8,563 nucleotides of DNA from Candidatus Brocadiaceae bacterium (GCA_003551785.1 PUNP01000146.1:1-8563); one strand, 5' to 3'. Numbered from the stretch's first letter, positions 1 through 6,353 are shown. The notes: generated from the letters alone by a model not told the origin. Numbers and translations are program-made.

Positions 1-2
1 GA

Positions 3-119
3 TTGAGATTAAATGAACTTTTCAGCATCTTTTTAGGCTTCATAGTCGTTTTATGCTCTGTAGCGTCCGTTGCGCTGATTGGATGGGGTATCTATAATTG
101 GTTGGTGCAAGGATCATGA
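3..119 (+). CDS. C-terminal fragment of a membrane protein (start outside window)
   Basis: An open frame runs from the window edge to TGA at 117-119 and gives 38 residues. The middle (about residues 9-28) is strongly hydrophobic, rich in F, I, V, L, A and G, and is followed by an aromatic tail ending NWLVQGS, so it reads as one C-terminal transmembrane helix with a very short tail. I do not recognise the family. Its position, convergent with a Wzz-like gene, makes a polysaccharide-export or assembly protein plausible, but nothing in the 38 residues proves that. A chance open frame of this length is possible; the hydrophobic periodicity is the main support. Confidence 0.45.
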   Translation: MRLNELFSIFLGFIVVLCSVASVALIGWGIYNWLVQGS

Positions 120-377
120 AACTATCCCAAACATTTCATAAACCAACTGCACTATTTAATATAACGAATTGAAATGCAATATTTTAAGTATCATATTTGG
201 GGCTTCACAAATTTGCAGTGTGTACAAGCGGCCCTCAAACGGCGGTTTACCTTTTCGGGCGCGTCTTCAGCGGCGCATCTGCTTCAAAAGTCTGCACTTG
301 CAGTATACGAAACAGCGGCGTTTGACATTTGCCACAGATGCACCACTGAAAACGCGTGAAATATTCGGACTATGTCA
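120..377. other. Intergenic region between convergent genes, with an imperfect inverted repeat
   Basis: No gene is supported here. Short open frames exist (for example from 169 or 174) but lack a ribosome binding site and recognisable content. The region contains two related arms in opposite orientation, annotated separately. I see no clear U-tailed terminator for either converging gene. Confidence 0.4.
252..361. repeat. Imperfect inverted repeat of about 35 bp arms
   Basis: The reverse complement of 252-287 closely matches 328-361. Both arms share a cagatgc core, then rccrctgaaracgcg, then a gaaa end, with a few substitutions and small gaps. The arms are separated by about 40 bases. When folded this makes a long imperfect stem-loop between the two converging genes. 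It could be a decayed MITE or REP-like element, or serve as a bidirectional terminator, though it has no T tract. The arm match is seen directly; the role is unknown. Confidence 0.5.
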
Positions 378-1949
378 TTATTTGCTTTTACCCTTTGAAA
401 AGTTGGCGTGAAGCAAAGCCCCATAAAGCGTGATTAAAACCGATATGGTAAATAATGCTATCAAAATCATCAATACCCGACGTGCAGGGAAAGAGCTTGA
501 AATACTCATCGGCGAAGTCTTTTCATATAACAGAGTTCTCGGGTTTAAGTTGTGCTCTGAAATATGCTCGTAAATTTGGCTTAGCATACGGAGTGAATCG
601 ACCATTTTCGGCTTAATGGACTCAAACTTAGCCGAAATCATGTTTTCCATCCGAGAATCTATCCCAGATGCTTCATATCCGTTGTCGTCTAAACTTTGAA
701 TCTGTTCATGCAGATTTTTGTAGAACATGAAGTTCTCTTGAACATCTACGCTATCTAACGCATGTTCCAACAATTCATCGATTTTCTCTTGCCGGTACTT
801 AAAATCTTCTTCTTTAGTTAAAGCATCGAAGACACGATTGAAAAACCTGCCGTCGAATTGAGCTATAAAAAGCGGTGATGAAGTATCGACATCTCCTGCC
901 AAACGCTCTTGCTTTTCAGGTTGCCTGTCAAAACTTTCACCGGTGTATAGCTTATAAGCCTGCCGAAAGATATCGTCGCGTTGCTCACTCATTGATTTGT
1001 CTTGCAGCATAGTATTAAGTCTATTTTCGAAATAATGCTTTACATAAGTCACATTTTGAATCATCCCCTGGGAGATCATAAGGGAGTATAAGGGTTTAAT
1101 ATCGTACTGGACAGTATCTTCGACAAGTTCTTTTACCACACGCAGCGAAGCATTTTCCGATTCGGCTCTTACCGTTTCCACACCGGGTATTTTTTCTATT
1201 TTTTCAATAGAATCCAGGATTCGGTTAGAATATCTCCTGAGAGTATCCAAAGCGACAATAGGCTCGGCTTGCCGGAGCAAATCAGACTCTAAAAGCTGAG
1301 GTGAATAGAGGCTGATTCGATATTTGAGTGCACCTTTTTTATCAGCGGCATAATCCGCCCAATGGTTGAGGATATCATGTAAGACCTTTTCAATCATTTC
1401 AGCGGGGGGGGCGCTTAGGCGGTCCGTATAGCTGAATGAAATTCTGTACTCCGGTCGGTAGAGCGATTCCTTTCTCGCCTCGAATTCACGGATAAATCTT
1501 TCCACCTGAGTGCTGGACAGATTATCATCAGCCATTCGTGCGGCATGCTCTCTCTCCAGTCTGTCGATAGCTGGAATGTTTTGGGTGACAGCCAGCGAAT
1601 CAACAAAGTCATTGAACGGTATATAATCGCTAATATTATTTTTATCATAAACATCCCTGAGTATATTCGTGGCTAAAATATCACCGGAAGCGCTGAAAGG
1701 AGCCTGGTTGGGATATTCTCCATCTTCCGCTCCATCAAAAGTCAGCAGGAACCGCATGCTTACGGTGGTTCGGCGGGGATAGGCGGCATAATACGCGATA
1801 GCCGAAAAAAACAGTAAAGCGGCTATGGAAAAGACTATCAATGCGATTATCTTCCAGTATCGCAGCAGCGAAAACAATATTTCGCTAATGGAAATAGTAT
1901 CCTCGTCATAATCAACCTCATTCCGATACTGCTGTTCAGTTTCATTCAT
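378..1949 (-). CDS. Wzz-like polysaccharide chain-length determinant (523 aa)
   Basis: This looks like a polysaccharide co-polymerase of the Wzz family, an inner-membrane protein that sets O-antigen or capsule polymer length. It has the family topology. A short acidic cytoplasmic N-terminus carries a Wzz-type lead-in (ISISEILFSLLRYWK, about residues 20-33), followed by TM1 (about 33-54). A long charged, helix-rich periplasmic region follows (about 60-485), then a Ser/Pro-rich approach (SPMSISSSFP), TM2 (about 492-513) and a short basic tail (SKGKSK). At 523 residues it is longer than classical Wzz (about 320-380), as in many environmental homologues. The ATG at 1949 is preceded on the minus strand by AGGACGGGA about 8 bases upstream, a usable ribosome binding site. 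It is transcribed away from the aminotransferase/wbpA unit. A run of eight G on the plus strand (1404-1411) lies inside the gene but keeps the frame. Overall sequence similarity to named Wzz proteins is low by eye, so the call rests on topology and the N-terminal motif. Confidence 0.75.
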   Translation of the reverse strand: MNETEQQYRNEVDYDEDTISISEILFSLLRYWKIIALIVFSIAALLFFSAIAYYAAYPRRTTVSMRFLLTFDGAEDGEYPNQAPFSASGDILATNILRDVYDKNNISDYIPFNDFVDSLAVTQNIPAIDRLEREHAARMADDNLSSTQVERFIREFEARKESLYRPEYRISFSYTDRLSAPPAEMIEKVLHDILNHWADYAADKKGALKYRISLYSPQLLESDLLRQAEPIVALDTLRRYSNRILDSIEKIEKIPGVETVRAESENASLRVVKELVEDTVQYDIKPLYSLMISQGMIQNVTYVKHYFENRLNTMLQDKSMSEQRDDIFRQAYKLYTGESFDRQPEKQERLAGDVDTSSPLFIAQFDGRFFNRVFDALTKEEDFKYRQEKIDELLEHALDSVDVQENFMFYKNLHEQIQSLDDNGYEASGIDSRMENMISAKFESIKPKMVDSLRMLSQIYEHISEHNLNPRTLLYEKTSPMSISSSFPARRVLMILIALFTISVLITLYGALLHANFSKGKSK

Positions 1950-2106
1950 GGTTCTTGTCCCGTCCTAATATCAAGTATATTTATTTTTTCCCTAAAAGGT
2001 TCGTTTAAATGAGTGTAAAGGTGAAAATAGCCATCGAACCTGTTTAACCCGTGGAATGGATTAATAGGGGCGTGGCCAAAAAGATGCAACATAAGCCGTA
2101 TAGTCG

Positions 2107-2176
2107 GGCAAGGTGCTTGTCATAAGTATAGAACGCATCCCTGCGTGCGCTTTGGACAGGCAAGATGCCTGTCATA
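2107..2176. repeat. REP-like repeat: two copies plus an 8-bp hairpin
   Basis: GGCAAGGTGCTTGTCATA at 2107-2124 and GGCAAGATGCCTGTCATA at 2159-2176 match at 16 of 18 positions. The second copy is part of a perfect hairpin, GACAGGCA / AGA / TGCCTGTC, at 2155-2173. The first copy has diverged in the stem. This is the structure of a short extragenic palindromic repeat doublet. It is in an intergenic region and has no coding potential. Confidence 0.55.
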
Positions 2177-2493
2177 CATTCCGCCGGCACCTTTTCGGCC
2201 AAGCTCCTAAAATATCATACTCCAAAAGGCAGAACAATTTCAACAAAATGATATACTCTCATTATTTATTTGATTTTCCCGTTCAGCATCTTCTATAATA
2301 TCCAAAACTTTGAGATTTTCAAAAATCTTCACCAGGTTAATCATAACAGAGAACTCCATCTAAGCGTTTGACCAAATTCAGACGTAAGCGGGGGGGGGTA
2401 TGTTAACTTGTGATAGAAGAATTGGACCTTAAATTGTTCTATCTAACAAAAAATTATTAGATTTGTCGTGACCATGGCATCTTGCCGATCGCC

Positions 2494-2525
2494 GTTACGA
2501 ACTGTAAGCCCGTGTTACGAACTGT
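2494..2525. promoter_or_regulatory. 12-bp direct repeat, possible operator
   Basis: GTTACGAACTGT occurs exactly at 2494-2505 and 2514-2525, with starts 20 bp apart (about two helical turns). It lies about 100 bases upstream of the antitoxin start. Toxin-antitoxin operons are usually autorepressed by antitoxin or complex binding to repeated upstream sites, so this is a candidate operator. Only the repeat is observed; binding is inference. Confidence 0.35.
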
Positions 2526-2624
2526 GCTTAATGGTGCCCTTTTTCAGAGCGGAGTCTAAAAAAACGTTATTACTCATTTTAACATTCTGAAGTTCAATAT
2601 TTTACTCTAAATTAAAAAAAAATA

Positions 2625-2918
2625 ATGAAATTACAGGCGATTTATGATGATGGAAGGCTGGAACTGCCGCAAGACATCCGTTTTGCACACAAGCGGTTTC
2701 AAATACAGCTTGATGTGCCGGATGAGGAAATCGTTTCTCTGCCCAATGGCGTCAAAAGCAGTTCAGCCGGTGGCAGTGTCAAAGGGGGGGTAGGTGACTC
2801 TATAAGTAAGATTTTAGGAGTGTATCGTTTGGCAAATTCAAAAGTGAAAATATCAGGCAAAGAGTGTAAAGATATATGGCATAAAAATTTGGAGGATAAG
2901 TATATTGAAAAAGATTAA
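2625..2918 (+). CDS. Antitoxin-like small protein preceding a PIN toxin domain (97 aa)
   Basis: The N-terminus (MKLQAIYDDGRLELPQDIRF, residues 1-20) has the short beta-hairpin pattern 'aIYe-G-L-lp' of the small antitoxins that precede PIN toxins (AF2212/DUF104-like and similar families). A low-complexity Ser/Gly linker follows (about 44-60). The helical C-terminal part (about 60-97, with KECKDIWHKNLEDKY) is where such antitoxins typically grip the toxin. The start is ATG at 2625; upstream is an A-rich tract with no good Shine-Dalgarno. The gene overlaps the next by 14 bases (2905-2918), the usual antitoxin-toxin arrangement, which suggests translational coupling. A seven-G run (2784-2790) encodes part of the linker; losing one G would stop the frame at once. 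The exact family is uncertain; the role as antitoxin comes from pattern plus context. Confidence 0.65.
   Translation: MKLQAIYDDGRLELPQDIRFAHKRFQIQLDVPDEEIVSLPNGVKSSSAGGSVKGGVGDSISKILGVYRLANSKVKISGKECKDIWHKNLEDKYIEKD
2891..2895 (+). promoter_or_regulatory. Ribosome binding site that decides a TTG start
   Basis: GGAGG lies nine bases before TTG at 2905-2907, inside the end of the antitoxin gene. No ATG starts the PIN frame nearby, and the frame opens straight into the PIN beta-strand IKNLIFDVSS, so the TTG with this strong site is the probable start. Confidence 0.7.
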
Positions 2919-4470
2919 AAATTTGATATTTGATGTCAGTTCAATAATAAACCTCTGGCTGGGATGCGGACATTACAAAGCAACTGAAAAGCTTTTCGAT
3001 AGTTCGGAAACTCATAACGCTAAATTGTGGGTTGCCGCATCAAGCCTTGCTAACCTCGATTATGTCGGTCGTCAAATACTCAAGAGGCGTGGTGCTTCTG
3101 CGGAAGAAGTAAAAAAAATCGTCCCAGCCCTTTTTGAGGACCTCTTTGCTCGTGTGTCTATCCTCAGTACTTGTGGCTTCCGGCAGAAGGAAACTTATGC
3201 CAAGGCCGAGGATTTTGAAGATGCACAGATAGCTGCAGCATCAAAAGCTTTAAGTGGAACAGATGTCTGCCTGGTCACCGAAAATGAAGATTTCGATACA
3301 CTGGGCGAAATGCCGGCACTGTCGCCCGGGGCTGCGCTTAAATGGCTGGAGAATGTCGAAGAAGATCACACCAACGACATTCAGTTCATTGACCTGAAAG
3401 CTCAGCAATCTGTTGTCAGAGAGGGTCTTGAGCGTAATATGAATGAGGTGCTTGGGCATGGTCGCTACATCATGGGCCCGGAGATCGAACAGCTCGAAGG
3501 CCGGCTTGCCGACTTCACCGGCTCACGGCACTGTATTTCATGCTCGTCCGGTACCGATGCCCTGTTGATCGCCCTCATGGCACTGGATATCGGTCCAGGC
3601 GATGAAGTCATCACTGTGCCTTATACCTGGATTTCTACAGCCGAAGTTATCGCACTTCTCGGCGCTGAACCCGTCTTCGTTGACATCCGGCCCGATACCA
3701 TGAATATTGATTCGGAACTGATTGAACCGGCTATTACATATAATACAAGAGCTATCATGCCGGTCGGTATCTACGGACAATGTGCGGATATGACACGTAT
3801 TAACGATATAGCTTCCCGTCACAATATTCCGGTGATCGAAGATGCTGCACAGAGTTTAGGGGCCACCCATCATGGTAAAAGGTCCTGCGCACTTTCGGAA
3901 ATCGGCTGCACTTCGTTTTTTCCCTCCAAGCCGCTCGGGTGCTATGGTGACGGAGGCGCGGTATTTACTGACGACGACGCGCTGGCGGAGAAAATGAAGC
4001 AGATACGCGTGCACGGGCAAAAAGTCAAGCATCAGCATCCGCTGGTCGGCATAAACGGCCGTCTCGACAGCCTTCAGGCGGCGGTGCTGCTTGAAAAATT
4101 GAAAGTTTTTCCGACAGAGTGCAGCCTGCGCCGTGAGGTGGCAGCAAGTTATGACGAGATGTTTTCTGATGTTGACGGTTTGCAAACACCTTATATTGCT
4201 GAAGGAAATGAATCCGTTTATGCCCAATACACTCTTCTGTCCGAAAGACGTGATATTCTTTCAGCAAAATTGAAAGAAAAAGGCGTACCTTCGGTATCCT
4301 ATTATACGACGCCGCTGCACCTCCAGGGTGCCTTTGAGGAACTGGGATACAAGAAGGGCGATTTCCCTGTCACAGAAGAAATAGCGTCGAGATGCCTGAG
4401 TCTGCCAATGTCCGCTTACCTGTCTGGTGCTGACATCGAGAGGGTGGCGGGAGTCATAAAAACGGCATGA
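2905..4470 (+). CDS. PIN_3-type RNase domain fused to DegT/WbpE-family aminotransferase (521 aa)
   Basis: One uninterrupted frame encodes two complete proteins' worth of sequence. Residues 1-149 form a PIN_3-like toxin domain: LIFDVSS with the first acidic residue D10, ASSLANLDYVGRQ (45-57), DFEDAQIAAASK with D106 (103-114), TENEDFD (125-131) and a terminal LSPGAALKWLE (139-149). PIN domains are metal-dependent RNases and commonly act as VapC-type toxins. Residues 159-521 form a full-length DegT/DnrJ/EryC1 PLP aminotransferase: FIDLKAQ (161-167), SSGTDA (214-219), EDAAQS (312-317) with the pyridine-binding Asp, and FFPSKPLGCYGDGG with the PLP Schiff-base lysine K342. It best resembles WbpE-like transaminases of UDP-3-keto-HexNAcA sugars. 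No in-frame ATG, GTG or TTG with a ribosome site lies at the junction (about residues 145-162; the next Met is 179, inside the domain), so separate translation of the enzyme is unlikely. The upstream overlapping antitoxin fits the PIN half; wbpA downstream fits the enzyme half. All PIN key acids and the PLP lysine are present, so neither half looks dead. Confidence 0.88.
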   Translation: MKKIKNLIFDVSSIINLWLGCGHYKATEKLFDSSETHNAKLWVAASSLANLDYVGRQILKRRGASAEEVKKIVPALFEDLFARVSILSTCGFRQKETYAKAEDFEDAQIAAASKALSGTDVCLVTENEDFDTLGEMPALSPGAALKWLENVEEDHTNDIQFIDLKAQQSVVREGLERNMNEVLGHGRYIMGPEIEQLEGRLADFTGSRHCISCSSGTDALLIALMALDIGPGDEVITVPYTWISTAEVIALLGAEPVFVDIRPDTMNIDSELIEPAITYNTRAIMPVGIYGQCADMTRINDIASRHNIPVIEDAAQSLGATHHGKRSCALSEIGCTSFFPSKPLGCYGDGGAVFTDDDALAEKMKQIRVHGQKVKHQHPLVGINGRLDSLQAAVLLEKLKVFPTECSLRREVAASYDEMFSDVDGLQTPYIAEGNESVYAQYTLLSERRDILSAKLKEKGVPSVSYYTTPLHLQGAFEELGYKKGDFPVTEEIASRCLSLPMSAYLSGADIERVAGVIKTA

Positions 4471-4498
4471 ATTCCCTTTCGTTCGGCACTCAATCGAC

Positions 4499-4578
4499 TG
4501 TAGGGGCGAATGGCTGTTCGCCCCGCAGCGTTGCGTGCAAAACATTACCGTCAGGGCGACCCGCCGGTCGCCCCTACA
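4499..4578. repeat. 80-bp palindromic MITE/REPIN-like element with 11-bp terminal inverted repeats
   Basis: TGTAGGGGCGA at 4499-4509 is perfectly inverted as TCGCCCCTACA at 4568-4578. Inside, each end forms its own hairpin: GGGGCGAA/TTCGCCCC (4503-4524, 6-base loop) and GGGCGACC/GGTCGCCC (4554-4573, 4-base loop). It starts 28 bases after the aminotransferase stop and holds no gene. Elements with TAGGGGCGA-type ends are dispersed in many bacterial genomes; the doublet-of-hairpins form resembles REPINs moved in trans by RAYT-type transposases. It might also attenuate transcription between the aminotransferase and wbpA. Confidence 0.75.
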
Positions 4579-4635
4579 TCTTTTATCCAAATAAACAGAT
4601 TCTGTCGAATTGTCAAACACGTCAGAATGCAAACG

Positions 4636-4664
4636 TTTACGCCCAATGAGAACGATTGTATATT
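4636..4664 (+). promoter_or_regulatory. Candidate sigma70-type promoter for wbpA
   Basis: TTTACG (4636-4641), a 17-base spacer and TATATT (4659-4664) lie about 80 bases before the wbpA start and downstream of the palindromic element. If real, wbpA does not depend on the toxin-antitoxin operon promoter. The match is moderate and based only on consensus. Confidence 0.35.
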
Positions 4665-4741
4665 TTCCCCCGTGTTAGATTATCCGCAAAGATGAAAAAG
4701 AACCAAATCTTCGATGTGTCAATTTAATTTTCACGCAATCT

Positions 4742-6043
4742 ATGAAAGCACAAATATTTAAAAAAATAGAAAACCGCGATGCGTTGATCGGCATCATTGG
4801 TCTCGGATACGTTGGCCTTCCTCTGGCTATGCGATTTCTTGAAGCAGACTTCCAGGTTTTGGGACTTGACGTAGACCACGAAAAGGTGAACAAACTTGCG
4901 GAGGGGAAAAGCTACATTAAACACATCAGTCCGGAACCGTTTACTGAAGCGATGCACGAACAAAGGTTCGATGCCACTGCCGATTTTTCACGTGCCGGAG
5001 AACCCGATGTGTTGATTCTATGCGTGCCAACACCGCTGGACAGGCACCGCGAACCTGACCTGTCGTATGTCGTATCATCGATTGAAACTATCCTTCCGCA
5101 CATGCGGGCAGGCCAACTGCTCTCGCTCGAGTCGACGACTTATCCCGGCACGACCGAGGAGGTAATAAAGCCGCGATTGCAGGATGCCGGTTTCACTGTC
5201 GGTGATGATGTTTTTGTAGTTTATTCACCCGAAAGGGAGGACCCTGGCAATCGCAACTTTAAGACTCAGACCATCCCAAAAGTGTGCGGTGGTGTTACCT
5301 CGAAGTGTCTTGAACTGGGAGAAGCACTTTATGGCAAGGTGATAGATGAGGTCGTGCCCGTGTCGTCGACAAGCACCGCCGAGGCGGTCAAGCTGATGGA
5401 AAACATCTTCCGCAGCGTAAATATCGCTCTGGTTAACGAACTAAAAACGGCGTTCATGAAGATGGATATTGATATATTCGAGGTGATACGAGCAGCTTCG
5501 ACAAAACCGTTCGGATATATGCCGTTTTATCCCGGGCCGGGCCTTGGCGGACACTGCATACCGATTGACCCGTTTTACCTCACCTGGAAGGCGCGCGAGT
5601 ATGACATCACGACAAGGTTCATCGAGCTGTCGGGAGAAATCAATACTTCAATGCCCTATTATGTCGTACAGCGCGCTACCGAGGTGCTGAACGAGCATGA
5701 AAAGCCGCTTAAAAACTCACGAATTCTTTTGCTTGGTCTGGCGTATAAAGCGAATGTCGACGATGAACGGGAATCGCCTACGTACAAGATCATGGATATT
5801 CTGGAGTCGAAGGGGGCGAAAGTCTTCTATAACGACCCGTATGTGCCTGAAATCGGCCCATCGCGTGAGCACATGCATTTCAAGGGCCGTCGTTCGAGCG
5901 CGCTGGAGGGTGAATATGATTTGATGATCCTGTGCACGGCCCACGACGAGTACCGGGATATAAAACCTGCGCAGCTTAAGCAGCCGCTGCTGGACACCCG
6001 TGGCTTTTTCCCTGACGAGCCTGGGAAAATTTACCGAAGCTGA
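4742..6043 (+). CDS. wbpA: UDP-N-acetyl-hexosamine 6-dehydrogenase, WbpA-like (433 aa)
   Basis: This enzyme uses NAD+ to oxidise C6 of a UDP-HexNAc (probably UDP-GlcNAc) twice, giving the uronic acid used in O-antigen or capsule precursors; it is cytoplasmic. The three UDP-sugar dehydrogenase domains are all present. The Rossmann fold has GLGYVG (20-25), with acid LDVD at 42-45. The ESTTYPGTT motif (130-138) and SPEREDPG (162-169) are typical of the WbpA/WbpO branch rather than UDP-glucose dehydrogenases. The central helix has AEAVKLMEN with K217 and N221, the catalytic loop is GGHCIPIDPFYL with C272, and the C-terminal UDP-binding domain begins near LLLGLAYKANVDDERESP (329-346). Length is normal for the family. 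ATG 4742 lacks a clear Shine-Dalgarno, but the N-terminus (KIENRDALIGIIGLGYVG) matches relatives at this point. It follows the PIN-aminotransferase by 271 bases, with the palindromic element in between. WbpB- and WbpD-type partners are not in the window. Exact substrate is not proven. Confidence 0.93.
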   Translation: MKAQIFKKIENRDALIGIIGLGYVGLPLAMRFLEADFQVLGLDVDHEKVNKLAEGKSYIKHISPEPFTEAMHEQRFDATADFSRAGEPDVLILCVPTPLDRHREPDLSYVVSSIETILPHMRAGQLLSLESTTYPGTTEEVIKPRLQDAGFTVGDDVFVVYSPEREDPGNRNFKTQTIPKVCGGVTSKCLELGEALYGKVIDEVVPVSSTSTAEAVKLMENIFRSVNIALVNELKTAFMKMDIDIFEVIRAASTKPFGYMPFYPGPGLGGHCIPIDPFYLTWKAREYDITTRFIELSGEINTSMPYYVVQRATEVLNEHEKPLKNSRILLLGLAYKANVDDERESPTYKIMDILESKGAKVFYNDPYVPEIGPSREHMHFKGRRSSALEGEYDLMILCTAHDEYRDIKPAQLKQPLLDTRGFFPDEPGKIYRS

Positions 6044-6047
6044 AAAA

Positions 6048-6054
6048 AAAGAGG
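6048..6054 (+). promoter_or_regulatory. Ribosome binding site of the truncated gene after wbpA
   Basis: AAAGAGG ends five bases before ATG 6060, 17 bases after the wbpA stop. This strong initiation context argues that the ten-codon frame that follows is the stump of a real gene rather than a random ATG. Confidence 0.45.
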
Positions 6055-6059
6055 CTAAT

Positions 6060-6095
6060 ATGGCCAAAGAAATTACATCCCCCAAGTCATGATGA
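6060..6095 (+). pseudogene. 5' stump of an interrupted gene (MAKEITSPKS), possibly prolyl-tRNA synthetase
   Basis: ATG at 6060 has a good ribosome site and encodes MAKEITSPKS before TGA at 6090-6092. Skipping one base at 6090 would read GAT GAC (Asp-Asp) right up to the palindromic element at 6096. The start MAKEIT followed by a short S/P/K stretch and acids resembles the N-terminus of type-3 (archaeal-type) prolyl-tRNA synthetases, which usually continue into a DFSQWY-like segment; that segment is absent here. Ten residues are too few for a secure identity. What is seen is a gene start cut off at the edge of a repeat element. Confidence 0.4.
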
Positions 6096-6353
6096 CCACG
6101 GGGACAAGCCCCGTGGAGTCTTCTGTTTTGGTGTTTTGGTTTTCTGGTAATCAGTCATGCAAGCCACGGGCACAAGGCCCGTGGGGAAACGACCGTTATT
6201 ATAGCAAACCATGTGAGTAAGACCTACAGAATCCGGATTGGCAAACCTGAACGAAATGATAGAACCACCACTGGGCTTGCCCCAGTGGATTTGATGACTG
6301 ACTACCAGAACCGTTTTGTCCATCCAATCTCCTCACGGGGCTTGTCCCCGTGG
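6096..6353. repeat. Composite palindromic element: four hairpins in two inverted arms
   Basis: Four hairpins share a CCACNGGG-type stem and a 5-base loop. They are 6096-6116 (CCACGGGG/CCCCGTGG, loop ACAAG), 6164-6184 (CCACGGGC/GCCCGTGG, loop ACAAG), 6268-6288 (CCACTGGG/CCCAGTGG, loop CTTGC) and 6334-6352 (CACGGGG/CCCCGTG, loop CTTGT). The first two are in one orientation and the last two are inverted. Between them, TCTGGTAATCAGTCAT (6144-6159) is inverted with one mismatch as ATGACTGACTACCAGA near 6294-6309. The whole is therefore a roughly 258-bp inverted repeat built from paired REP-like units. It contains no credible gene. Its left edge touches the MAKEITSPKS stump and its right edge touches the DUF3368 remnant, so it sits at a junction of two broken genes. 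Confidence 0.7.

Larger units (their letters stand above)
1950..2624. other. 675-base divergent intergenic region
   Basis: This gap must hold the promoters for the minus-strand Wzz-like gene and the plus-strand antitoxin operon. It contains a REP-like repeat pair (2107-2176), a run of nine G (2390-2398), and a 12-bp direct repeat (2494-2525). One weak minus-strand small frame (2344 down to 2240, 34 aa, beginning MINLVKIFENLK) has GGAG nine bases before its ATG, but I cannot assign it and treat it as unproven. I could not find a convincing -35/-10 pair for either flanking gene. Confidence 0.5.

Noticed and set aside
1415..1654. Minus-strand 79-aa frame inside the Wzz-like gene
   Set aside because: It lies entirely within the longer gene in another frame and shows no independent signal.
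2240..2359. Small minus-strand frame (34-39 aa) upstream of the Wzz-like gene
   Set aside because: It has a possible GGAG ribosome site, but no family resemblance and not enough length to support a gene; mentioned in the intergenic entry only.
3250..4632. Several minus-strand open frames (3250-3459, 3538-3822, 3856-4227, 4025-4267, 4261-4632)
   Set aside because: They lie opposite the PIN-aminotransferase gene, have no ribosome sites or family resemblance, and arise from the codon pattern of the sense gene.
4467..4695. Small plus-strand frames after the fusion gene (4467-4649, 4510-4695)
   Set aside because: They run through the 80-bp palindromic element and have no start signals or coding character.
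4675..6085. Frames overlapping wbpA on both strands (4675-4893, 4724-4963, 4912-5103, 5697-5924, 5717-6085)
   Set aside because: wbpA is a full-length, motif-complete enzyme; these are shadows in other frames with no recognisable content.
6096..6116. Rho-independent terminator for wbpA
   Set aside because: The hairpin is strong, but no T run follows directly and the same hairpin recurs three more times as part of a repeat element.
6096..6353. CRISPR array
   Set aside because: The four related units are themselves palindromes in two orientations with unequal spacing, and the intervening text is itself related between arms, so there are no unique spacers.
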